Assembly (NCBI GenBank): GCA_046160865.1
Contig: JBJXHG010000022.1
Span: 1 to 18,239 of the forward strand
Reading direction: 5' to 3'
Length of the DNA stretch: 18,239 nucleotides
Source of the DNA: JBJXHG01 sp046160865
Lineage (GTDB): Bacteria > Planctomycetota > UBA1135 > GCA-002686595
Shown here: in pieces, positions 1 through 6,649 of the stretch
Position numbering within the stretch: position 1 is the stretch's first letter
How the letters are laid out: the number at the start of each line of letters is the position of its first letter
Translations under genes and position numbers: made by a program
The notes under the pieces: model-generated
Told to the model about the DNA's origin: nothing
What the model saw: the letters and a program-made list of their open reading frames with translations, nothing else
Database searches by the model: none

Positions 1-10
1 CGACGCGCGG

Positions 11-1804
11 TCACGGCGGCCACGTCACGCTGACGCCATTGGTCCAGTTCGTCGTGCCCGCCGAGCAGAAGCCCGGCGTGGCGTTGCGATAGAAGAGCTG
101 ATACCAAGCGAGGCCCGGGCCCTGCGCCGTGATCTGAGTGATCGGCGTCGTCTGCACGAGGTTGGGATACGTCCACGATCCGACCGGTGCACCATTCGTT
201 CCGGCCGCATGGCCGCCGACGCGAATCAACGCTCCATCGACACAGCGGACTCCGTCGCCGTTCGCAAAGCCAGCCGCGCTCTGCGCGTTGCCTTTGACCA
301 AGAACGCGAAGCCGATGTAGTTGATGCCCACCTCGGCCCGGAACACGACCTCATCCGGCGCGAGCGTTCCTCCCGCGGCGAGCTCGGCGCCCGCCAGCGC
401 AAACGAGTTCGCGCAACCGTGGCCTGCCGCGCCGCTCGGATTCGGAACGGTGTTCGGCGGCGCGCACGGGCACGCGGTCGCGAGAGATCCGTCGCCGAAG
501 CAGAACGAGTCGAACTCGGTCGTGCGGCGGTCACGAACGAAGTCTTCGCCGAACCCCAAGTCGTTCGGGACGAGGTTCGACGCGCCGCTCGTGAACAGGA
601 CGTACCGTCCGTCGAGCGAGAGCCAAGGATTCCGCGATCCGGCCGTGCCCTCGTTCCCGGCATCGTCGACGCTGATGCGCGTCGTCTTCCTCGCGAACAT
701 GTCGTAGAGAAAGATGTCGTAGACGGCGTTCGTATCGTTCGGCACGAGGTTGTCTCCATTGCTGAAGAAGGCCACGTAGCGTCCGTTGCCGGAGATCGAC
801 CCCTGCTTCGACTGGGCATTCGATTGAATGCCGGCCGAGTCGACGCTCACGCACCTCGTCTCGCCCGTCTCGCGGTCGTGGACGAAGACGTCGTCCACCC
901 CGTTGACGTCTTCCGCGAGGTTCGTCGCCGTGCTCGTGAACGCGACGTAGCGGCCGTCCGCCGAAATCGTGCTGATGATCCACGTGTCGTGGTTGGACTC
1001 GACGCCGTTCGAACCGACGGAGACGCGCTCGAGCGCACCCGTCTGAAGATCCTGCACGAAGAGGTCGAACTCGCCGTTCGTGTCGTTCGGTACGAGGTTC
1101 GTCGCGTCGCTGGAGAACACGACGAAGCGACCGTCGGCGGAGATCATCGGGCACACGGAGTCGCCGCCCTCGCCTTGCAGCCCCGTCGAGCTCTCGCTCA
1201 CGCGCACGTTCGTCCCGAGCAACAAGTCGCGGACGAAGACGTCGGTGCGGTTGTTCGTGTCACCTTGCACGACGTTCGTCGCGCTGCTGTAGAACGCGAG
1301 GTAGCGACCATCCGCCGAGATCGAGCAGCCGAACGAGAAGCCGTTGCACTGGTTGCCGTTGGGCCTGAGGCTGACGCGCGAGGTCGTCTGCGCTTGCAGG
1401 TCGCGCAGGAAGATGTCGGTCGCCAGGTTCGTATCGCCCGGCACGAGGTTCGTCGCGTCGCTCTCGAACGCCACGTAGCGTCCATCGGCGGAGATCGTCG
1501 CGAGCTTCGACGAACCATTGCCTTCCACGCCGCCGGTGCTGACGCTCGCGCGCGAAGTCGTTCCGGCCACGAGGTCGCGCACCATCACGTCGAGGGTTCC
1601 GTTCGTGTCGTTCGGTACCAAGTTCGTCGCGGCCGTGGTGAATGCCACACGAGTCGCGTCTCCGGAAAGCACGGAACGATAGGCCGTCGCCTCGGCGTTC
1701 GTCGGAACTCCACTGGAGCTGACGTTCACGCGCACCGTCGTTTGTGCCTGCGCGGTTCCGGCGACGAGTGCACCGAGGCAACACCATCGAGACGACACGT
1801 TCAT
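11..1804 (-). CDS. Secreted PD40/TolB-like beta-propeller protein with Planctomycete-type C-terminal domain
   Basis: 597 aa. The N-terminus (MNVSSRWCCLGALVAGTAQAQ) reads as a short signal peptide ending in AQA. Seven repeats of about 55 residues follow, each with a core like ISADGRYVAF, then ATNLVPNDTN and D-[IV]-F-[VL]-RD. This is the WD40-like PD40 blade pattern of TolB-type propellers, so a closed seven-bladed propeller is inferred. The acidic loops (PNDTN) could bind calcium. The last 150 residues form a separate Cys-rich domain (CFGDGS, CPCAPP, GHGCANS, GDGVRCVDG, NWTNGVSVTW) that resembles a tail on many secreted planctomycete proteins. The role is unknown; binding or scaffolding outside the cytoplasm is an inference. 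The start is the first ATG, with GGAG about 12 bases upstream. The stop lies ten bases from the window edge, so the gene is complete. Confidence 0.85.
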   Translation of the reverse strand: MNVSSRWCCLGALVAGTAQAQTTVRVNVSSSGVPTNAEATAYRSVLSGDATRVAFTTAATNLVPNDTNGTLDVMVRDLVAGTTSRASVSTGGVEGNGSSKLATISADGRYVAFESDATNLVPGDTNLATDIFLRDLQAQTTSRVSLRPNGNQCNGFSFGCSISADGRYLAFYSSATNVVQGDTNNRTDVFVRDLLLGTNVRVSESSTGLQGEGGDSVCPMISADGRFVVFSSDATNLVPNDTNGEFDLFVQDLQTGALERVSVGSNGVESNHDTWIISTISADGRYVAFTSTATNLAEDVNGVDDVFVHDRETGETRCVSVDSAGIQSNAQSKQGSISGNGRYVAFFSNGDNLVPNDTNAVYDIFLYDMFARKTTRISVDDAGNEGTAGSRNPWLSLDGRYVLFTSGASNLVPNDLGFGEDFVRDRRTTEFDSFCFGDGSLATACPCAPPNTVPNPSGAAGHGCANSFALAGAELAAGGTLAPDEVVFRAEVGINYIGFAFLVKGNAQSAAGFANGDGVRCVDGALIRVGGHAAGTNGAPVGSWTYPNLVQTTPITQITAQGPGLAWYQLFYRNATPGFCSAGTTNWTNGVSVTWPP

Positions 1805-2077
1805 TGGAGGGGCTCCGGGTTGCGGTGGACGGAAATCGCGAGCGAGCGGTGCGGCTCACGGTATCGCACATCGCTCAGCGTGGGACGCCGCGACGGACAT
1901 TCTTTGCACGTGTGCCGCGGGCGGCGCGAGCGGAGTCGCGCACCGCGGCAAGAGCACCCTCGCACCTCGCAGATGATGAGCGCGGGCAAGTTGCACGTCA
2001 CAGTGGGGCGTAGGCAGATGCAACGGGTCCCCGCCGCCGTTTCAAGCGTGCGACGCGAGAGCGCGCCGCACGCGGCC
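1805..2077. other. Intergenic region without a convincing gene
   Basis: This 270-bp stretch separates the propeller gene from the duplicated SUMF1-tail fragment. Open frames across it on both strands are Arg/Cys-rich and lack domain-like sequence. It should hold the promoter of the propeller gene, but I see no convincing -35/-10 or -24/-12 pair. Confidence 0.5.
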
Positions 2078-2109
2078 GCAGCAGGACGTGGTGAGAAATG
2101 CGGGTTAGT
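2078..2109 (+). repeat. Dispersed repeat GGTGAGAAATGCGGG, copy 1
   Basis: The unit GCAGCAGGACGTGGTGAGAA followed by ATGCGGGTTAGT recurs at 11925-11956 with only two differences (GTGG/GCGG and TTAG/CTAG). A shorter version is at 11842-11864. All three are in the same orientation. Here the TTAGT end directly touches the duplicated SUMF1 tail and, read on the minus strand, supplies its TAA stop. The boundary base pattern YTAG suggests the end of a mobile element, but no transposase is present and the family is not identified. Confidence 0.6.
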
Positions 2110-2252
2110 CATCACCCGTCAGCACGCCGGCCGGCACGCTCAGCGGCAAGCTGAGCGCGAAGCCCTTCTGCGACGTGCGGCACGCGATCCACAAGTCGAA
2201 GCGGATCGAGCGCGTGCGTTCCGCGTCGTTCGCGCCGGAGAGCTGGACTCTA
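2105..2252 (-). pseudogene. Truncated duplicate of the SUMF1-type gene 3' end
   Basis: Positions 2112-2214 match 6672-6774 with a single mismatch (2183). Weaker similarity continues to about 2245. Read on the minus strand it encodes LSGANDAERTRSIRFDLWIA and the rest of the last 45 residues or so of the SUMF1-type protein encoded at 6650-8296, ending at GDD where the other copy continues VDAPK. It has no start codon or upstream domain of its own, so it is a gene fragment. Its similarity begins almost exactly at the stop codon of the 381-aa gene upstream and ends at a dispersed repeat. A recombination or gene-conversion remnant is the simplest reading. Confidence 0.8.
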
Positions 2253-3395
2253 GCGGTCGCCGTTGGCGCGTTCGGCTGCGATCTGGGCGTCAATGCCCGA
2301 CCGCCACTCGGGTGTGTTCCACCACTCCTTCGTCAAACAAGTCCATCGGTTGCTCGCATCTGCGATCGAGGCACAGCGGACAACGCGCTCGCGCACCTCG
2401 GCGACGCGCGCGTAGCGCAAGAACGGCGTGATCGCGATGCGCGACCATTCCTCGCGGTTCAGGAACACCCCGTGCTCGTCGACGCCGGCTCCGAGTCGCG
2501 TGTTGGGATACGCGCGGTGCAAGAGGTCGCGGTGCGAGACTCGGAACGGCACTTGGTCCTGGGGGCCGTCGAACGGGTCGTTGCGATCTGCGTGCTCCAA
2601 GCTCGCGGCGATGAGCAGCAGACGCTCGTACTCAGGATCGCGATAGAACGCGAAGCCTGTTCGGCGCCCGATCCACACGTCGTCGCCGAGCGGCTCGAGT
2701 TGCTCGTTGCGGACGTCTTCGTCGTTCAATGCGTAGTAGAAAGAGCTCGTGTCGTCGTTGAACAGCAAGAAGAACTGGACGGCCGATTCGTCGTACACCT
2801 GGCCGATGAAGCGCTCGTTCGGCGCGAGCCGTAGCTCTTCCGGAGCATGCGTGCCGACTTCGGTCAGTAGGAAGTGGACGGTCTTGCCGCGGTACGTGAC
2901 GAGGTAGCTGAACGGTGTCTCACGCTTCACGGTGAGGCCGTCTTCGGCGCCGAGCATGCGACTCCACGAGCGCTTCTCGGGCACGGTGAAGTACGCCGAG
3001 CCGAGTCGTCCGGCATCCAAGTCCGCGACGCGGACGTTGCCCATGATGCGCACGCCGTCGAGCTCCGTCGCGAAGTAGTAGAAGCCTTCCGTCGGATATA
3101 CGACGCAGCGCGGCGGCAGCCACGAGTACACGTAGTCGATGACGGCAGCGGCATCGTCGACGCGCGGTCGCTCGGAGATCTGCCCGTCGGAGAGAATCGA
3201 CGCGCCCGAGGTCCAACACGTCGCGAGCGCGTTCCAGAGCTCGCCGAAACGCAAGCGAGCGTGGAACGCGTTCGTCTGGGCGATCGTCAGCTGGTTGAGC
3301 TCCAGCCGCTGGAAGAAGCGATGAACGAACAGTGGCATGCTCGCGAGGAGGAACGCGAGCCCGATGCCAAGGACGATGCGACTTCTGACGGACAC
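2250..3395 (-). CDS. Membrane-anchored hypothetical protein (381 aa)
   Basis: I do not recognise the family. It starts at a GTG (MSVRSRIVLGIG...) with no strong Shine-Dalgarno. Residues about 7-28 (IVLGIGLAFLLASMPLFVHRFF) form one hydrophobic segment after Arg residues, so an N-terminal anchor with the bulk outside the cytoplasm is expected. The rest is a soluble region rich in aromatic and acidic residues (FYYFATELDGVRIMGNV, FFLLFNDDTSSFYYALNDED). It ends in a segment with two Cys (RCASIADASNRWTCLTKEWW) that could form a disulfide. The gene lies 83 bases downstream of the HEAT-like gene on the same strand, so co-transcription is plausible. No function is proposed. Confidence 0.75.
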   Translation of the reverse strand: MSVRSRIVLGIGLAFLLASMPLFVHRFFQRLELNQLTIAQTNAFHARLRFGELWNALATCWTSGASILSDGQISERPRVDDAAAVIDYVYSWLPPRCVVYPTEGFYYFATELDGVRIMGNVRVADLDAGRLGSAYFTVPEKRSWSRMLGAEDGLTVKRETPFSYLVTYRGKTVHFLLTEVGTHAPEELRLAPNERFIGQVYDESAVQFFLLFNDDTSSFYYALNDEDVRNEQLEPLGDDVWIGRRTGFAFYRDPEYERLLLIAASLEHADRNDPFDGPQDQVPFRVSHRDLLHRAYPNTRLGAGVDEHGVFLNREEWSRIAITPFLRYARVAEVRERVVRCASIADASNRWTCLTKEWWNTPEWRSGIDAQIAAERANGDR

Positions 3396-3478
3396 GAACG
3401 ACTCGTTTCGATCGATGTCAGGGCGAAGTGTAGTTCCGTAGCGTTTGCCCTACGCGACAGCCGGTTGCGCAGACCGTG

Positions 3479-4582
3479 TCAGCGGCCTCGGGCGAGCTCC
3501 TCCTCGATCCGTTCGACGACGCTTCGAAGTTCCGGTTCCTCACTTGCGGCGGCCAGCGCGAGCAGATCGCACGCCTTCGAGCGAACCTCCGGATCGATCT
3601 CGGCGATCGTCACCTGCGCGCCCACCGCGTGAAGCATCTCGCGCTTCGTCAGAAGTGATACCTGCGGCTCTCGGAATAGGTCGACGAGGAGCGCCGTCAC
3701 GCGCCGCTGGAGCACGATCCTGTCCTCGCGATCCGTGCGAGCCGGTAGACGCTTGTCGTACAGCGGGTAGAACTCGCGCTGATACATACCGAGGAGTGCG
3801 TTCGCGGCTGCGGCTCTGCCGATGGCATCGAGCTTCGGGTACGCCGCCAAGTCCAGGTCGACGCCTCCAATGCGCAGGCGCGCGAACGCGGCTGAGGTCC
3901 GGAGTGTTTCCTCGAGACGGGCTCCGGCTTGCGGATCACTCGCGCTGGTCGCCGCGAGCGTGGCTTCCACGCGCAGACGGAACGCCGGCTTGGGATTCTG
4001 CAGCAGCACGAGTAGCTCGGGCATGGCGGCGGACGCGGGCTCGCCGATGTGGCCGAGGCTGTCCGCGGCTTGTCGCGCCGTCGTGAGATCCTCGTGGTGC
4101 AGGAGGGGCATCAGCGCCGTCACCACCACCGCTTGCAGGTGCTTTGGCGCGAACGATATGGCGGTCGCGCTCACGTTGCGCACGTACTGGTCGTCGTCGC
4201 GCGTCCCTTCGATCAGGAGCTCCGCCAGCGCTGTGTCGAGGTCCGGCGCACTCGGCCGATGCCAATCGCGCTTCGCCGCGAATGCCAGCACGCCAAACGT
4301 GCTTTGTCGAGGGCCGCGATCGTGTCGGAAGTCGCCACGACGGATGCGGTCGCCGAGCGGCTGCAGCCACTCGACGGTCGGCAAAGCTTCGAGAGCGCGG
4401 CGCGCATCGTCGCGCGCGCCCGCGACCTTCAAGTCGTCCAAGAGTGCAGTCACGGACGAACTCTGGGATCCCGCCGCTCCCGTCAGCGTCGAAGCGCACG
4501 CCGAGCTGTAGGCGGGGAGCAGGGAAAGAGCTGCGAGGCCGACGATAGCGGAGACGCACATGAGAACTGCAGAACGAGTCAT
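3479..4582 (-). CDS. Secreted HEAT-like repeat protein (367 aa)
   Basis: The N-terminus MTRSAVLMCVSAIVGLAALS followed by LLPAYSSACAS looks like a Sec signal peptide, possibly a lipoprotein type (SACAS), though the lipobox is not canonical. The mature part is alpha-helical. Segments such as VVTALMPLLHHEDLTTARQA and ADSLGHIGEPASAAMPELLV followed by LLQNPKPAFRLRVEATLAAT have the helix-turn-helix pattern of HEAT/armadillo repeats, a fold that usually mediates protein-protein contact. I see no catalytic motif. The stop-to-start gap to the 596-aa gene upstream is 28 bases, suggesting one transcript. The C-terminus (VVERIEEELARGR) is a short amphipathic helix. Confidence 0.75.
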   Translation of the reverse strand: MTRSAVLMCVSAIVGLAALSLLPAYSSACASTLTGAAGSQSSSVTALLDDLKVAGARDDARRALEALPTVEWLQPLGDRIRRGDFRHDRGPRQSTFGVLAFAAKRDWHRPSAPDLDTALAELLIEGTRDDDQYVRNVSATAISFAPKHLQAVVVTALMPLLHHEDLTTARQAADSLGHIGEPASAAMPELLVLLQNPKPAFRLRVEATLAATSASDPQAGARLEETLRTSAAFARLRIGGVDLDLAAYPKLDAIGRAAAANALLGMYQREFYPLYDKRLPARTDREDRIVLQRRVTALLVDLFREPQVSLLTKREMLHAVGAQVTIAEIDPEVRSKACDLLALAAASEEPELRSVVERIEEELARGR

Positions 4583-4610
4583 CGAACCACACGCCTTTCG
4601 GAAGTCGAGC

Positions 4611-6401
4611 TCAGTCGACTGTGATCCACTCCGTGGGGGGAACGGGGATGCGCGCGGCGCCGCACAGCACGTTCAAATCGCCGTGCTGCGGATCAAACTG
4701 ATAAATCTGATCGCCATCCAAATAGATCTCGTGCGCGGGGAATCCATCGTGCGCGCCTTCGTCCACGATACGGTACCAGAAGTGCTCACCGCACTCCTTC
4801 AACTCGATCTTGATCGTCGAATCAATTGCACAGCTGATCAGAGACAGTGGATAACGGGCGTCGACGGTTAAAGTCACCTTGCGTATACGCTCCCATGGCT
4901 TCGAAGGGTTCGGCACATTTGTCCCCTTCACATCCAGGCGCGAGGGACGCTCAGTCGCGGTGCCGACGTCACTGGGAGTCGCGCCCGAGTGGAGCACGTA
5001 GCGACATGGCTCGTGCGCGGACCCGAGGTCCTGGACGGAGGAGCTGGCGTACTCGTGACTCGTGTCGAATCCCTCTTCGCTGCTGACAATGGGCGTGCCG
5101 GCGTGGCCATACCGGATGCGCACTTTGGCTCGCTGGCGCGTGCGACTGCTGGCGAGGTACGTGGCACCGAACGAACGGTCATCGCCAGCCGCATAGCCGG
5201 GGAGCGGAAACGGAATGTTGGCGAGCGGACAAGGAATGAACGTCTTGTAGACGAGCTCGTGATCGATCTGCTGCGGCGGGCACACGATGCGCATGGTCGC
5301 GCTGGTGAACGGTTGGCCGTCGCCGGACGAGTCGGGGTCCGGGTCCAGCACGGCGCGCAACACGACCGTGCCTGGCTTGACCGGGTACACGCGGAACGAA
5401 ACCGAATCTTCGTGCCACGTGTGCACGCCGCAGCCAAAGTGTCCGGGCGCCACGATCGGAATGGTCAGCCCGATGTGGTACGTCGAGAGTCCTGCGCCGT
5501 ACTCGAGCCCGATGCACGACGCGTCGCCCGACACGACCTCCAGGCGCAGCATTCCGCGGAGGTCGCGTTCTTCGGGCGTGTCGACCGTGATGATCTGGCA
5601 ATCGACGGTGAAGTCGGCGCCGCACGTGTCCGCCGAAAATGTGTTCAGCACGATGCTCTGCTCGCCGTTGATCCGCGTCACGCCCCGGTTCGGAGAGCCT
5701 CCACCGCCGCAATCCTTGCGTTCCGGATCGCCGGATGACGACTGCGACGTCGCCGTGTGCGTGCTGCTGTCGGTCGAATGCGAGCTCGATCCGTCGAAGT
5801 GACTCTCCGACGTCAGCTCGTGGTCATCCGAGGTCTTGAAGTGATCGTGCGAACTAGCGTCGTGCGTGTCGGACGTCGAGTAGTGCGTCTCCGAGGACGA
5901 ATCATGGACGTGCGAGTTGCCGAAATGCGAATCGGTGCTGCCGAAGTGCTGATCGGAGTTGTAGTAGTGCACGTCGGAGCTGTCGTAATGCGTGCTACTG
6001 ATCGCGAAGTGCGTGTCGGACTCGGGCGAGTGCGATGCGCTACTGGGGGCGTGCTCGTCGGAGTTGGCGTCATGCTCGATGCGGCCCGGACGAGCAGGGC
6101 CGTGTGGACCTCCTGGTCCGGGGATGCCGCCGGACACGGCCGCGTCCGCCGTCGCGAATGCTGCAGGCGGCAATCGATCCGGCTGCACGGCGTCGCGCTG
6201 CGCGATGTCCTGTGGCGAAGCTACGAGTGAAAAGCGCTTGCGCAACGCCTCGATCTGCTGCGGCGCCTTCTCGTGGGCTTCGAGCGACGGGGCGCTGAGC
6301 ACGACCTGCGCATCGTAGGGCACGAACACGCTCGCGATAGCGCCAGTGATTCCGAGGAGCGGGACGACGACGACGAATCGAGAAAAGCGAGCGGTGTTCA
6401 A
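4611..6401 (-). CDS. Exported protein with histidine heptad repeats and C-terminal GDDRSF/HDGFPAHEIY domain (596 aa)
   Basis: I chose a TTG start at 6401-6399 because CGGAG lies 5-6 bases upstream and it places a hydrophobic segment (residues 6-27, FSRFVVVVPLLGITGAIASV) at the N-terminus. The frame stays open to 6611, but that extension is not protein-like. Residues 91-106 are Gly/Pro-rich (GGIPGPGGPHGPARPG). Residues 110-222 are a low-complexity Ser/Asp/His region with His at 110, 117, 124 and every seventh residue to 215, and Ser or Thr three residues before each His from 117 on. Residues 230-380 or so contain paired cysteines. The last 200 residues contain GDDRSF, a SRTR segment and HDGFPAHEIYLDGDQIYQFD, which resemble a DUF3238-like domain as I remember it. 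Function is unknown; metal binding or surface assembly is an inference from the repeat. Confidence 0.8.
   Translation of the reverse strand: MNTARFSRFVVVVPLLGITGAIASVFVPYDAQVVLSAPSLEAHEKAPQQIEALRKRFSLVASPQDIAQRDAVQPDRLPPAAFATADAAVSGGIPGPGGPHGPARPGRIEHDANSDEHAPSSASHSPESDTHFAISSTHYDSSDVHYYNSDQHFGSTDSHFGNSHVHDSSSETHYSTSDTHDASSHDHFKTSDDHELTSESHFDGSSSHSTDSSTHTATSQSSSGDPERKDCGGGGSPNRGVTRINGEQSIVLNTFSADTCGADFTVDCQIITVDTPEERDLRGMLRLEVVSGDASCIGLEYGAGLSTYHIGLTIPIVAPGHFGCGVHTWHEDSVSFRVYPVKPGTVVLRAVLDPDPDSSGDGQPFTSATMRIVCPPQQIDHELVYKTFIPCPLANIPFPLPGYAAGDDRSFGATYLASSRTRQRAKVRIRYGHAGTPIVSSEEGFDTSHEYASSSVQDLGSAHEPCRYVLHSGATPSDVGTATERPSRLDVKGTNVPNPSKPWERIRKVTLTVDARYPLSLISCAIDSTIKIELKECGEHFWYRIVDEGAHDGFPAHEIYLDGDQIYQFDPQHGDLNVLCGAARIPVPPTEWITVD
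5736..6062 (-). repeat. 21-nt coding periodicity encoding S-x-x-H-x-x-x heptads
   Basis: This stretch encodes about 15 tandem seven-residue units within the 596-aa protein. Each has the form [ST]-[DSE]-x-H-[FYD]-x-x, for example SDTHFAI, SSTHYDS, SDVHYYN, SDQHFGS, TDSHFGN. The register is unbroken, with no insertions over more than 100 residues. The units are not identical in DNA, so this is a diverged, selected protein repeat rather than a recent slippage product. Confidence 0.9.
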
Positions 6402-6649
6402 TGTTTCTCCGTGGTCTGGGGACGCAGCTTTGGAGATCGATGTGTGAGCAATGAGATACGAGCTGCGACGCGAATGCAAGTCACAGATTCGGGCGCCAAG
6501 TCTGCGGAAATCTCCTCCTCGCATGGTCACAGAAAAAGCGCTCGCGCGCCGAACCAGTTCGGAGCTCGGCTTCGTGTCTACAATCGCTTGAATGCGTCCT
6601 CCAGGTCGCATTCAATTGTCGTGAACTAGCCTCGACGCGTACTGCGCCC
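6402..6649. other. Intergenic region upstream of the His-heptad gene
   Basis: These 248 bp are less GC-rich than the genes around them. The minus-strand sequence ends with a clear ribosome-binding site (CGGAGAAACA) before the TTG at 6401. A TTGCAT...TATCTC pair lies in the region but is spaced only 15 bases apart, which is poor for a sigma-70 promoter. No gene is supported. Confidence 0.4.

Noticed and set aside
209..2431. A 740-codon plus-strand open frame opposite the propeller gene
   Set aside because: It is Arg/Ala/Val-rich without domain pattern and is antisense to a gene with clear signal peptide and PD40 repeats; long antisense frames are expected at this GC content.
5736..6062. Regular 21-bp periodicity considered as a CRISPR or tandem-repeat array
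   Set aside because: Units are not identical, there are no spacers, and the period follows codons of the His-heptad protein.
6402..6611. A 70-residue N-terminal extension of the 596-aa protein
   Set aside because: The extension is not protein-like and would bury the hydrophobic signal segment; a TTG with a good ribosome-binding site begins at 6401.
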